DNA of 64,000 bases from the NCBI GenBank assembly GCA_964369175.1, contig CAYJEM010000002.1, positions 1-64,000 on the forward strand, written 5' to 3'. A program made the translations under genes and the position numbers. Origin of the DNA: Tannockella sp964369175. GTDB taxonomy: Bacteria; Bacillota_I; Bacilli_A; Erysipelotrichales; Coprobacillaceae. The notes beneath the pieces were generated by a model. It did not search any database and was not told the origin of the DNA. It was given only the letters and a program-made list of their open reading frames with translations. Of this stretch, positions 25,981-34,898 are shown one piece after another; position 1 is the first letter of the stretch; every line of letters starts with the position of its first letter.

Positions 25981-27015
25981 TCTTTCTAATGCTAGTTCAA
26001 TTAGTTTATCCAACAACTCACTATAAGTATATCCTAAATCCATAATCAATTCTGGATACATTGAAATATTTGTGAATCCTGGCATTGTATTTAATTCATT
26101 TAAATATACTTCATTTGTTTTTTTATCTAAGAAAAAGTCAACTCTAGCAAGCCCAGAACCATCCATTGCTTTAAACACTTTTTTAGCAAGAACTTGTATC
26201 TCATCTTGAATTGATTGATCAACATTGGCTGGAATACATGTTTTACTTTCCTTATCTTCATACTTTGATTCAAATGTATAGAATTCACCATGAGGTATAA
26301 TTTGACCCACACGCGAAGCAATAATATCATCATTACCTAAAATAGCACATTCCAGTTCAACACAATCCACAAACTTTTCAACTACAATTTTACGGTCATA
26401 CTTGGCCGCACTTTGCAATGCATCTAATAATTGTGATTTTTCATTTACACGATAACAACCAACTGATGACCCTGAATTACTTGCTTTAATAAAACATGGA
26501 TACCCTAGCTTACTTCCGATTTCAGTTTCAATATCGCTAATTTCATCAAAGCTATCATTTACAACAACCAAACTTCCATCATGTCTTTTACGAACATATA
26601 GAGAAGGCACTTGTTTAATTCCAGCACTATCTAATATTTTTTTTGTATATATTTTATCCATTGAAGTACTTGATCCAAGTACTTTAAAACCTACATATGG
26701 TGTTCTAGTAAGTTCAAATAGCCCCTGAATTGTTCCATCTTCACCATATAATCCATGAAGTACTGGAAAAGCCACATCATGTTCTCTTAATAGTGTAAAC
26801 ACATCAACTACTTTACTACTTCCTTCTAACCAAGATTCAGATTTTAAATCATTAATACTTTTATCTAATTGATACCAAGTACCATCATTATCAATACCAA
26901 CTATAGTAATTTGATATTTTTCTTTATTAATATGATTAATCACTGATGTAGCCGACATTCTTGAAACAATATGTTCACTAGACTGCCCTCCACATATAAC
27001 TAAAACTTTTAACAT
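25978..27015 (-). CDS. ddl: D-alanine--D-alanine ligase
   Basis: ATP-grasp ligase that makes the D-Ala-D-Ala dipeptide for cell wall synthesis. It has 345 residues. VICGGQSSEH opens the N-domain, LHGLYGEDGTIQG is the family motif, CFIKASNSGSSVGC is the ATP-grasp lysine and omega-loop region, and YLNELNTMPGFT supplies Mg2+ ligands near the end. Its ATG overlaps the murF stop (TAATG), so it is coupled with the enzyme that uses its product. D-lactate specificity, as in Van ligases, cannot be ruled in or out from motifs alone. Confidence 0.97.
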   Translation of the reverse strand: MLKVLVICGGQSSEHIVSRMSATSVINHINKEKYQITIVGIDNDGTWYQLDKSINDLKSESWLEGSSKVVDVFTLLREHDVAFPVLHGLYGEDGTIQGLFELTRTPYVGFKVLGSSTSMDKIYTKKILDSAGIKQVPSLYVRKRHDGSLVVVNDSFDEISDIETEIGSKLGYPCFIKASNSGSSVGCYRVNEKSQLLDALQSAAKYDRKIVVEKFVDCVELECAILGNDDIIASRVGQIIPHGEFYTFESKYEDKESKTCIPANVDQSIQDEIQVLAKKVFKAMDGSGLARVDFFLDKKTNEVYLNELNTMPGFTNISMYPELIMDLGYTYSELLDKLIELALER

Positions 27016-28358
27016 TATTTTTTCTCCTTTAACGCCACAACAACTTCTTTTAGGTTCATTGAATTTGATGCCTTCAACAATACAACATCACCACCTTCAA
27101 CAAATTTATTTAGATGAGTGATAACTTCCTCATTACTCTTATAATAATAAGCATCAATATTTTTATCTATTGCCTTATTGTAGATATGTTTGGCCTCAAT
27201 TCCAACACAAAATAATACATCGATTTTGCAACTTGAAACATAGCTCCCTACATTTTCATGTAATTCCTTAGAAAAGCTACCCATTTCTAGCATATCTCCT
27301 AAAATCGCAATTTTTCTTCCTTTATAATTTGATAATACATCTAATGACGATTTCATTGAATCTTCACTAGCATTATATGTTCCATCTAAAATTGTAATAT
27401 CATTTAATACAATTGTATCCATACGATTCTTTGTAAGTTCAAAGCTTTGAATACCACGAATAATATCTTTTTCTTCTATCTCCAAACACTTCCCTGCTAC
27501 TAAAGCAAGCATGGCATTAGTAACAAAATGCTTTCCTTGAACAGGAACATCTATCCTATAAGGTATTCCTTCAACCATCACTTTAAAATCACTATTATCT
27601 TGATACAAATTAACATCATATGCCACATACTTACTTTCACTTTCAAGCCCAACAGTAATTACATTCATATTTGAAATAACTGCCTTATTTAACATATCAT
27701 TATCATTATTAATAATAACTGTACTTCCAGCTTTCATATGTTCCATAATTTCCAATTTAGCCTTCAAAATATTTTCACGACTACCGACTTCTCCAATATG
27801 AGCAGTTCCAACATTTGTAATAATCGCAATATCTGGCATTGCAATACTAGATAATAATGCCATTTCTCTAAGATGATTCATCCCCATTTCTAATATTACA
27901 ACTTCTTCATCTTGATAACGTAATAATGTTAATGGTAGCCCTATTTCATTATTATAATTTCCAAGTGTTTTTAACGTTTTGTATTTCGTACTAATAACAC
28001 TATATACCATATCCTTTGTACTTGTTTTACCAACACTACCAGTAATACCTATAACTTTTATATTACGTGTTTCACGAATATAACGTGCCATATCTTGCAA
28101 AGCTATTAACGTATCTTCTACATAGATGACTACTTTGTCAGGATAATTTACTTTTTTAGAACTTATAATTGCACTTGCACCATTATTAAATGCTTGTTCT
28201 ATAAATTCATGACCATCTAACCTCTCACCAATAATTGGTATATACATTTGCCCATTTTCAACAACACGAGAATCTTGGATAAAACCAGTAATTTCTAAAT
28301 CTTTATCACCTGATAATAGCTGTCCTTTTGTTGCTTCAATTATTTCATAAACTTTCAT
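27015..28358 (-). CDS. murF: UDP-MurNAc-tripeptide--D-alanyl-D-alanine ligase
   Basis: Adds D-Ala-D-Ala to the UDP-MurNAc-tripeptide, the last cytoplasmic peptide step of peptidoglycan precursor synthesis. It has 447 residues. GITGSVGKTSTKDM is the Mur-ligase ATP loop at about 104-117, VILEMGMNHLREM and ITNVGTAHIGEVGSRENI are typical of MurF, and the C-terminal domain begins near ILDGTYNASEDSM. Eleven bp after the zinc-ribbon membrane protein gene and overlapping ddl. Confidence 0.98.
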   Translation of the reverse strand: MKVYEIIEATKGQLLSGDKDLEITGFIQDSRVVENGQMYIPIIGERLDGHEFIEQAFNNGASAIISSKKVNYPDKVVIYVEDTLIALQDMARYIRETRNIKVIGITGSVGKTSTKDMVYSVISTKYKTLKTLGNYNNEIGLPLTLLRYQDEEVVILEMGMNHLREMALLSSIAMPDIAIITNVGTAHIGEVGSRENILKAKLEIMEHMKAGSTVIINNDNDMLNKAVISNMNVITVGLESESKYVAYDVNLYQDNSDFKVMVEGIPYRIDVPVQGKHFVTNAMLALVAGKCLEIEEKDIIRGIQSFELTKNRMDTIVLNDITILDGTYNASEDSMKSSLDVLSNYKGRKIAILGDMLEMGSFSKELHENVGSYVSSCKIDVLFCVGIEAKHIYNKAIDKNIDAYYYKSNEEVITHLNKFVEGGDVVLLKASNSMNLKEVVVALKEKK

Positions 28359-28369
28359 TTTATTCCCCG

Positions 28370-29872
28370 TTAATATTCTTCAATTTGTGATTCAAAGTTT
28401 GGATACACATCTGTTCGATAATCATATAAAGAAATATAATCTTCATACACTACCTTGCGGTCCCCTTCATTATCTATTACATAATAATTATTACCAACAC
28501 AATAAAATACGTGGTCACCAATTACATTTACATCTTTAATAAATTGATACGATTCAAGCTCAAGTAAATTATGACGACGTCCTTCTTCATCAATCATAAT
28601 AATTGAATCTGTACTTGATAAATATATTTTCCCGTTACTATAGTTTACATATCGTAGTCCACCATTTCGTAAATAGATATTATCATCTCCATTCGATAAA
28701 TGATATTGATACAAATCACCATCTTTTAAATAAAATATATAATCATCACTTAAACAATAGGCATCAATATAATCAATTAGTAACTCTTCATTATCGCCTT
28801 GCATGTCTATGCTTTTTAACTCATTATCAAAAGTCATATAATAAATAATATTATTTTCTTCATCAATAAGCATTACATAAGATATCTCATCATTTAATTG
28901 AGTAGTAACACGATCATTAAGTGTCATTTTATAAATCGTTTCATTTTCACTATCATTTTGATAGTAAATTGTTCCATTAATATTATGAACATAATATACA
29001 TTATTTAATAAAATTTCTTTTTCACTCGTTTCTTTATTATATGCAATATAATCATTATTGTAGTCTATATAGTATATATTTGTATCATCAACACTTATAT
29101 TTTCAGCATAGTCAGTTGTAATAACACTAGTTTCTTCTAATTCATTGTTAAACTCGATTATTTCCCCATTAATACCAATATAAAACAAATCATTGTACAT
29201 AACAATATTTCCAAATGATGCATTTTCATTAACTTGTTTGCTCAAAATACTATCTGATTGTTGTACTGTTCCTATATTAGCCGATACATCGGTATTCGTT
29301 GTCTCTGGTAATATTGGCGAGTACTGCGACAATAATAAAACAATCGCAATAAATACAATGGATAAAATAACTGCTGCAAATACTCTTTTTCCATTATTCA
29401 TATTATCAGGATGATTTTCATCCCTCATAATTTTACTATACTTCTTTATCATAATATCATCATCCATTTGCGGTTGTTGATAACTACCATATGCATACCC
29501 TTGCATTTGTGGTGAAACAGGTTGATTACTTACCCCCTGATTATAGCTAGGCGCTTGGTACTTTGCATCTTGTCCATAATTTGGCATTGCTTGACTTTGA
29601 TTTGGTGTATATGTTGGTGTCTGTTGACTTGGTGACTGTTGTACTTGGCTCGCAGTATAGCTCTGTGGTTGCTGATAGCTTGGCGTACGATCTATTGGCA
29701 CATATCCTTGGTTTGCACTGTTACTTTGTTGTGTATATGTATTTGGTAGCTGTGTATATGGTATATTTTGATATGATTGCACAGATGGTGTATATTGTTG
29801 GTTCATATTTCCACAATTACTACAGTATTTATCCTTACTATCAATTTCTATATTACAATTGTTACATTTCAT
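28370..29872 (-). CDS. Zinc-ribbon membrane protein with Gln/Pro-rich linker and DUF5050-like domain
   Basis: A 500-residue membrane-anchored protein of unknown function. The N-terminus is a zinc ribbon (Cys3, Cys6, Cys17, Cys20). Residues 22-135 are low-complexity, rich in Gln, Pro, Ser and Tyr. One membrane segment lies at about 164-182, so the C-terminal 310 residues should be outside. That part has repeated Tyr/Asp-rich blades (NIYYIDYNNDYIAYN, IYYQNDSENETIYK) like DUF5050 beta-propellers. Close to murF-ddl, which hints at an envelope role, though this is only context. Confidence 0.75.
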   Translation of the reverse strand: MKCNNCNIEIDSKDKYCSNCGNMNQQYTPSVQSYQNIPYTQLPNTYTQQSNSANQGYVPIDRTPSYQQPQSYTASQVQQSPSQQTPTYTPNQSQAMPNYGQDAKYQAPSYNQGVSNQPVSPQMQGYAYGSYQQPQMDDDIMIKKYSKIMRDENHPDNMNNGKRVFAAVILSIVFIAIVLLLSQYSPILPETTNTDVSANIGTVQQSDSILSKQVNENASFGNIVMYNDLFYIGINGEIIEFNNELEETSVITTDYAENISVDDTNIYYIDYNNDYIAYNKETSEKEILLNNVYYVHNINGTIYYQNDSENETIYKMTLNDRVTTQLNDEISYVMLIDEENNIIYYMTFDNELKSIDMQGDNEELLIDYIDAYCLSDDYIFYLKDGDLYQYHLSNGDDNIYLRNGGLRYVNYSNGKIYLSSTDSIIMIDEEGRRHNLLELESYQFIKDVNVIGDHVFYCVGNNYYVIDNEGDRKVVYEDYISLYDYRTDVYPNFESQIEEY

Positions 29873-29936
29873 AAAATCATCCCCTTCAAGTCATCATAAT
29901 ACCATATTTTGTATCATAATGAAACAGAATATAAAA

Positions 29937-29963
29937 TGAAAACAGTATAGTCTCCTATACTGT
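29937..29963 (-). terminator. Terminator of the rapZ-whiA group
   Basis: Perfect 9-bp stem (29955-29963 with 29942-29950), GAGA loop on the minus strand, then a U-rich run, right after the small membrane protein gene. Confidence 0.75.
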
Positions 29964-29964
29964 C

Positions 29965-30249
29965 TTAATCATTATCTTCTTCATCAATTACCGTGTATGA
30001 GACATCAATGATGTCATCATTACCTGATGTATGGTTTTGGTTTGTATTACTATAGTATTCTTCCTCACTAGTTGTATACTCATTTTGATATTCATTCATT
30101 TTCTTAATAATTTGTCGTCTTTTATATCCAACATATAAAATATATAACCCAATAAACACCCAAAATATCGGATTAAATAATAAGCTTGTAAGTAATGATA
30201 TAACTAAAAATACTATTAAAATAACTATCAATATATAATATATCGGCAT
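29965..30249 (-). CDS. Small membrane protein of unknown function
   Basis: A 94-residue protein. Two hydrophobic segments (about 4-25 and 27-43) are followed by a positively charged stretch (YKRRQIIKKM) and an acidic, Glu/Asn-rich tail ending DEEDND, so the tail is probably cytoplasmic. I do not recognise the family. ATG 30249 has AAAGGAG 8 nt upstream; an in-frame ATG 66 nt earlier overlaps the regulator gene. It follows the XRE gene by 34 bp and ends at a terminator. Confidence 0.65.
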   Translation of the reverse strand: MPIYYILIVILIVFLVISLLTSLLFNPIFWVFIGLYILYVGYKRRQIIKKMNEYQNEYTTSEEEYYSNTNQNHTSGNDDIIDVSYTVIDEEDND

Positions 30250-30283
30250 TCTCTTTTCTCCTTTAATTGAATATACATAAATT

Positions 30284-30499
30284 TTATGAATTAAAAATGA
30301 ACAAATCACCTTCATTTACTTCTAGACCATTAGCTAACTTTTCTACTGATTTCAATGAAATATTTCTTCTTCCTCTTTCAATATCTGATACATAGTTCTT
30401 TGATAACCCGCATCGAAACCCAAGTTCTTCTTGTGATATTCGTTTATCGTTTCGTAATTCTTTTACACGTAATCCAAATTTTTCTTCAATACTTAACAT
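30284..30499 (-). CDS. XRE-family HTH transcriptional regulator
   Basis: A 71-residue single helix-turn-helix protein. ISQEELGFRCGLSKNYVSDIERGRRNISLKSVEKLAN is a complete XRE DNA-binding domain, and nothing is left for a ligand domain. I start it at ATG 30499, 1 bp after the whiA stop, which gives the usual small size; an ATG at 30538 inside whiA is possible, and neither has a strong ribosome-binding site. Its targets are unknown. Confidence 0.82.
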   Translation of the reverse strand: MLSIEEKFGLRVKELRNDKRISQEELGFRCGLSKNYVSDIERGRRNISLKSVEKLANGLEVNEGDLFIFNS

Positions 30500-30500
30500 A

Positions 30501-31454
30501 TTAATCTGTTTCCATACTTCGAAGCTTATTTGCTTCATCTTTTATCTTTTTAAGATATCGATGTAATCCTGACTTACTAATTGTTTCACCAGTTTCTTGA
30601 TGATAAAGATTAGTTAGCTCTAATAAACTACTATCTGGATATTGTAAACGAACATTTGCGACTCTTTGCGTCTTTTCATCTAAAGACTCTAACCCTAAAA
30701 ACATTTGAATTACTTGAATATCTTCTACTTGAGCATTAGCCGTAGCAATAATTTTCATTTCATTAGCGATATCACAGTTATTCCAACGATTCACTGTATT
30801 TGACATGCTTCGATCAATTCTTGTTGTTTCAAAATGCATAACCGACTGACTAGCGCCTACTGCACGCATAAAGTCGCCAATTTTTTCTGATGATTTGATA
30901 TATACAATATAACGGTTTCTTCTTTGAATTACTTTAGCATTCAATTCATAACGATTCATAATCTTTTCTATAAATTTAGCGTGTTCTTCACTATCCAATG
31001 ATAGCTCTAAATGGTAATTTGATGTTTCGGGATTATTAACACTCCCACTTGATAAAAATGCTCCTGCTAAATAAGCACGAAAACAACAATCATTTAGGAA
31101 TATTTTAGAATCTGGTATAGTTGCAAACCCAAACCCTGAAAAAAGTCCTAAATCATCCAAAATTTCTTTTGCTTTTGATACTTTTAATACATACACATTG
31201 TTTTTCTTTAGTTTCATTTTACGTGAAACTAAAAATTCAATATTTGGTGTATATATTTCTTTCAACATCTTATGTACTTTGGATGCAATCTTTGCATTTT
31301 CAGTACGAATTGATATTGCTGCACCTTGACTACTTAGTGAAAAAGTTCCATTGATTTTTATAATTGCACAAAGCATAGCTTTACTGCAACATACCTCAAA
31401 ATCATTAAAGACAACTTCTTCTTTAACTTCTCTAGAAAATGAGATTCTAGGCAT
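30501..31454 (-). CDS. whiA: DNA-binding protein WhiA
   Basis: A 317-residue protein with an N-terminal LAGLIDADG-homing-endonuclease-like domain (RAYLAGAFLSSGSVNNPETSNYHLE) and a C-terminal helix-turn-helix (YPDSSLLELTNLYHQETGETISKSGLHRYLKKI). WhiA is a sporulation regulator in Streptomyces and affects cell division and chromosome segregation in Bacillus. Its start overlaps the rapZ stop by one base (TAATG). In most Firmicutes yvcK lies between rapZ and whiA; here it is absent from this spot. Confidence 0.97.
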   Translation of the reverse strand: MPRISFSREVKEEVVFNDFEVCCSKAMLCAIIKINGTFSLSSQGAAISIRTENAKIASKVHKMLKEIYTPNIEFLVSRKMKLKKNNVYVLKVSKAKEILDDLGLFSGFGFATIPDSKIFLNDCCFRAYLAGAFLSSGSVNNPETSNYHLELSLDSEEHAKFIEKIMNRYELNAKVIQRRNRYIVYIKSSEKIGDFMRAVGASQSVMHFETTRIDRSMSNTVNRWNNCDIANEMKIIATANAQVEDIQVIQMFLGLESLDEKTQRVANVRLQYPDSSLLELTNLYHQETGETISKSGLHRYLKKIKDEANKLRSMETD

Positions 31455-32302
31455 TAATGGGCTGCATCACGATGCAGACAATTGATTTGATACTTATCTT
31501 GATATGCCTTTGACAAGTAATTTGCTATTGATACTGAGCGGTGTTGTCCACCAGTACAACCAATGCCAACAATTACATGCATCTTTCCTTCTTTTTGGTA
31601 TTGTTCAAATAAATAGTCAAGTAGTACTTCAATTTTATTAATAAATACGTTTGTTTCATCTTGTTTCATCACATAATCATACACGGCTTTATCATTACCT
31701 GTTTGTGGACGCAGTTCTTCAATATAAAATGGATTAGGCAAGAAACGTACGTCAAATAATAAGTCTGATTCTTTTGGAATTCCATGTTTATAACCAAAAG
31801 ATACAAAGCTAATTCGGAATATACCTAATTGTTTATCACGAAAATAGTTTTCAATAACCCTTTGTAATCGAACAAACTTCAATGAAGATGTATCAATTAT
31901 ATATTTTGCATGATTCGCTATTGGTTTAGCAAGTATTCTTTCAAATTCAATTGCTTCACTAAGTGTTGAAGCTTTATTTGAAATAATTACTGGATGCGTT
32001 CTTCTAGTCTCTTTATATCGCTTTAAAATAACTTCATCATTACAATCTAGAAAGACAACTGACAAATCAACCCAGTCCATATTTGTAAGTAAACGAATTG
32101 CATGCATAGCATCTTTTAAAGATACTGCCATCGCAATCTTTTGATAACTTGTATCCGTTTTAATCAATTCTCCAAATTGTTCCAACAAGGCAACAGGATA
32201 ATTATCGACACATAAATATTCCATATTTTCAAAGCATGCCATTGCACTTGTTTTACCAGCACCTGACATACCTGTAACAATTACAACTTCTTTTTTATTC
32301 AT
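31454..32302 (-). CDS. rapZ: RNase adapter / nucleotide-binding protein RapZ (YvcJ)
   Basis: A 282-residue P-loop protein. Walker A is GMSGAGKT near the N-terminus; RRTHPV and the C-terminal GCTGGQHRSV are hallmarks of RapZ/YvcJ. In E. coli it controls small RNA decay and glucosamine synthesis; in Bacillus YvcJ affects competence. Start ATG 32302 has GAGG 8 nt upstream; a GTG nine nt before is inside that region. An extended -10 (TGTTAGAAT) lies upstream. First gene of rapZ-whiA-XRE-small membrane protein. Confidence 0.96.
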   Translation of the reverse strand: MNKKEVVIVTGMSGAGKTSAMACFENMEYLCVDNYPVALLEQFGELIKTDTSYQKIAMAVSLKDAMHAIRLLTNMDWVDLSVVFLDCNDEVILKRYKETRRTHPVIISNKASTLSEAIEFERILAKPIANHAKYIIDTSSLKFVRLQRVIENYFRDKQLGIFRISFVSFGYKHGIPKESDLLFDVRFLPNPFYIEELRPQTGNDKAVYDYVMKQDETNVFINKIEVLLDYLFEQYQKEGKMHVIVGIGCTGGQHRSVSIANYLSKAYQDKYQINCLHRDAAH

Positions 32303-32375
32303 CTTTATCACCTCGCATATATTCTAACAAAGTTCCAACCATAAGTGTACTATTTTATATTAAAATTTTTCGACA

Positions 32376-32403
32376 TAAAAAAAGAACAGTATTAACTATT
32401 CTT
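32376..32403 (-). terminator. Terminator of the ybjQ-like gene
   Basis: A 9-bp stem (32395-32403 with 32382-32390, one G-U pair), 4-nt loop and seven U on the minus strand. Confidence 0.85.
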
Positions 32404-32420
32404 AATTTATTATGTATTTA

Positions 32421-32732
32421 CTATTTAAATTTTACAGCTGTACCATATGCAAGAATTTCAGCAGCACCTTGTGTAATAGCTGCAGATACATAACGAAGAT
32501 TAATAACTGCATCAGCACCAATAGACTGTGCTTCAGCCACCATTCTCGCAGTTGCTTTATCTCGAGCTTCTCCCATCATTTTAGAATAACTAACAAGTTC
32601 TCCTCCAGCCAATGACTTTAATCCAGCACCAATATCTTTTCCAATGTTTTTAGACTCTACAATATTTCCTTGAACAGTACCAATAACTTCAATTTCTTTT
32701 CCAGGAATATAATCAATACTTACTACTAGCAT
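32421..32732 (-). CDS. YbjQ-family (UPF0145) protein
   Basis: A 103-residue protein of the YbjQ / heavy-metal-binding family, probably a pentameric beta barrel. IEVIGTVQGNIVESKNIGKDIGAGLKSLAGGEL and the end (AAEILAYGTAVKF) fit the family along its whole length. ARMVAEAQSIGADAVINLRY is the conserved central part. Function is not established. GGAGG precedes the ATG. It is monocistronic, with its own promoter and terminator. Confidence 0.9.
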   Translation of the reverse strand: MLVVSIDYIPGKEIEVIGTVQGNIVESKNIGKDIGAGLKSLAGGELVSYSKMMGEARDKATARMVAEAQSIGADAVINLRYVSAAITQGAAEILAYGTAVKFK

Positions 32733-32766
32733 ACATATTTCCTCCTTTAATTTTTAATCTATTTTA

Positions 32767-32795
32767 AATGTAGCATGCAGTACATTTATTGTCAA
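32767..32795 (-). promoter_or_regulatory. Promoter of the ybjQ-like gene
   Basis: Consensus TTGACA (32790-32795), 17-bp spacer, TACATT (32767-32772) preceded by TGC as an extended -10. Confidence 0.7.
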
Positions 32796-32803
32796 TTCAT
32801 TGA

Positions 32804-32828
32804 TAAAAACTACCACCGAAGTAGTAGT
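32804..32828 (-). terminator. Terminator of ppaX-trxB
   Basis: 8-bp stem (32821-32828 with 32809-32816) closed by a stable UUCG tetraloop on the minus strand, then a U run. Confidence 0.9.
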
Positions 32829-32836
32829 CCTCTATA

Positions 32837-33751
32837 TTATTTTAATGTACGTAAGTATTCACTAGCCCCTTGGCCAGCAATAGCACCATCATTCGTTGCA
32901 GTTACAACTTGACGCAGTGTTTTTTGACGTACATCACCTGCAGCATAAATTCCTTTTACGGCTGTTTCCATATGCTCATTTGTTTTAATATATCCTTGCT
33001 CATCTAAAATCCCTAGTTCACTTGCAAATCCAGTTACTGGATCTAATCCCACAAATGGGAAGATTCCTTGAACTTCAATTTCACTAATTTCATTTGTAAC
33101 ACTATCTATTAATCCAATTCCAGATACTTTACCGTCAGTTTCATTAATATGATGTGGTTTCTTTAAGAAGTGAACTTCAATTTTATCATTACCAGCAATT
33201 TTATCTTGTACGATTTTATCTGCTCTAAATTCATCACGGCGTACGATAAGGTGTACTTTGTCTGCAAACTTTGTTAAATAGTTAGCTTCTTCTAGTGCAG
33301 AATTCCCACCACCAATAACAGCCGTCTCTTTTCCTTTATAAAATGGAGCATCACACACCGCACAGTATGAAACACCTTTTCCCGTTAGTTGTTCCTCTTT
33401 TTCAAGTCCCATTTTTCTCTCTACTGTACCAGTTGCAATAATTACTGTTTTAGCAATGTGTACACTACCACCACAAATAACATGTTTTTCATCACCATGA
33501 TCTTCGATTCGATCCACTAGACCATATTCGTGTTTAGCTCCAAATGAAAGTGCATGTTCATACATTTGATACGCCAATTCTGGTCCAGCACTCATTTTAG
33601 TTCCCGGCCAGTTTTCAATATCGGCAGTCAAGTTTAGTTTCCCACCAGGGGCACCACCTTCTAAAATTGTAACTTCTAATCCTGCTCTTGATGCATATAG
33701 TGCAGCTGTAAGTCCAGCTGGACCAGCACCAATAATTATTAAATCTGTCAT
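32837..33751 (-). CDS. trxB: Thioredoxin reductase
   Basis: NADPH-dependent flavoenzyme that reduces thioredoxin. It has 304 residues. IIGAGPAGLTAALYASRAG binds FAD, SYCAVCDAPF holds the redox CxxC, AVIGGGNSALEEA binds NADPH, and GIYAAGDVRQKTLRQVVTA is the C-terminal FAD site. It lies 2 bp after the ppaX-like gene and ends at a UUCG-loop terminator. The thioredoxin-dependent ArsC encoded just beyond may rely on it. Confidence 0.97.
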   Translation of the reverse strand: MTDLIIIGAGPAGLTAALYASRAGLEVTILEGGAPGGKLNLTADIENWPGTKMSAGPELAYQMYEHALSFGAKHEYGLVDRIEDHGDEKHVICGGSVHIAKTVIIATGTVERKMGLEKEEQLTGKGVSYCAVCDAPFYKGKETAVIGGGNSALEEANYLTKFADKVHLIVRRDEFRADKIVQDKIAGNDKIEVHFLKKPHHINETDGKVSGIGLIDSVTNEISEIEVQGIFPFVGLDPVTGFASELGILDEQGYIKTNEHMETAVKGIYAAGDVRQKTLRQVVTATNDGAIAGQGASEYLRTLK

Positions 33752-33753
33752 AT

Positions 33754-34401
33754 TTATGTATTCCTTTCTATAAATGGTATAATTTCTTTCATTTCATCAA
33801 TCATTAAATTTGGTTGCAATTGTTCTAAATGCTTTGTTCCTTTAGGAGACCAAGAAACACCAATTGTTTCAATATTTGCATTTTTACCGGCAAGAATATC
33901 TACATTGTTATCACCTATCATTACCCCTCGCTTAACCTGTAGTTTTTCCATTGCTAGTAGAATCCCTTCGGGATCAGGTTTTGTGTTTGTTACCTCATCT
34001 AAACAAATAATACTAGTAAAGTATTTCTTTAGATTAAAAGTATCCAATCCTACCATTGCAGCCACTTTGGATTTTGTTGTTACAATAGCTAGAGGGTATC
34101 CATTATTTTGTAACCAATCGAGTGTATCAATAACCGTTGGGTATACGTATACGAATTCTTGGTGTTTAGCATGATTAAATTCACGATAATAGTCTATTAG
34201 TTCTTCAACTAAGTCTTTGTCAAAGTATCTTTCAAACGATGACTTTAGTGATGGTCCTAAAAAGGATAATAATTCTTCTCTTGTTAAATTATACCCTGGT
34301 TTGTATTTTTCAAATACATATTTAAAGCTTTCTAGAATTAGCTCATCTGTATATAGTAAAGTTCCATCTAAATCAAATAGTACTGCATAATCTTTTTCCA
34401 T
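33754..34401 (-). CDS. ppaX: HAD-superfamily hydrolase, PpaX-like pyrophosphatase
   Basis: A 215-residue HAD phosphatase. FDLDGTLLYTDEL is motif I with the nucleophile Asp, IVTTKS motif II, KPDPEGI motif III Lys and MIGDNNVDILAGKNANI motif IV. The similarity is to PpaX, which hydrolyses pyrophosphate released by HprK when it dephosphorylates HPr-Ser-P. In Bacillus ppaX sits with hprK-lgt; here hprK-lgt is 11 kb away, so the exact substrate is less certain. GGAGG precedes the ATG. Confidence 0.85.
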   Translation of the reverse strand: MEKDYAVLFDLDGTLLYTDELILESFKYVFEKYKPGYNLTREELLSFLGPSLKSSFERYFDKDLVEELIDYYREFNHAKHQEFVYVYPTVIDTLDWLQNNGYPLAIVTTKSKVAAMVGLDTFNLKKYFTSIICLDEVTNTKPDPEGILLAMEKLQVKRGVMIGDNNVDILAGKNANIETIGVSWSPKGTKHLEQLQPNLMIDEMKEIIPFIERNT

Positions 34402-34458
34402 AAACTTCCTCCATATTCTATTATAAGCTATTTATAATATATATCCACTTGTATACAC

Positions 34459-34480
34459 AAAAAGATGCAATGCATCTTTT
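34459..34480 (-). terminator. Terminator of the ars operon
   Basis: Perfect 9-bp stem (34472-34480 with 34460-34468), 3-nt loop; the U run is partly in the 3' arm. It overlaps the arsC stop codon. Confidence 0.65.
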
Positions 34481-34886
34481 ATAGTGTACCGTCAATAATT
34501 CTTTGTTTTAGCTCAAGAATTTTTTGTTCGATTGTTTCAATTGTATAAATAAATGCACTGTCTTCTTTTCCACTAGGATCATCTAATCCCCAGTCTTCAC
34601 GATGTTTACATGGTAGCATTGGACAATTCACGTTACATCCCATAGTAATTACAATATCAACTGTAGGAATATCTTTTAATATTTTGCTACATTGTGTTTC
34701 TTCCATATCAATGTTATGCACGTCTTTCATCAAACGAACTGCATCTTGATTAATTTGTGGTTTTGTTTCTGTACCCGCTGAATAACTTTCAAACACATCA
34801 CTAGCAAGTTTTTTTCCTAATGCTTCAGCAATTTGACTACGGCATGAGTTGTGCACACACACAAAGGCTACTTTTGGTTTTGTCAT
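34479..34886 (-). CDS. arsC: Arsenate reductase, thioredoxin-coupled type
   Basis: Reduces arsenate to arsenite for export. It has 135 residues, of the low-molecular-weight phosphatase fold: the P-loop CVHNSCRS (Cys10 nucleophile, Arg16) and the DPSGKEDSAF acid loop. The central NCPMLPC cysteines match the resolving cysteines of plasmid pI258 ArsC. Last gene of the ars operon, 12 bp after the efflux pump gene. Confidence 0.95.
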   Translation of the reverse strand: MTKPKVAFVCVHNSCRSQIAEALGKKLASDVFESYSAGTETKPQINQDAVRLMKDVHNIDMEETQCSKILKDIPTVDIVITMGCNVNCPMLPCKHREDWGLDDPSGKEDSAFIYTIETIEQKILELKQRIIDGTL

Positions 34887-34898
34887 TTTTATATTCTC

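Noticed and set aside
28370..29872. CRISPR or tandem DNA repeat in the Gln/Pro-rich region
   Set aside because: The repetitiveness is low-complexity coding sequence with no regular repeat-spacer unit; no CRISPR array was seen anywhere in the window.
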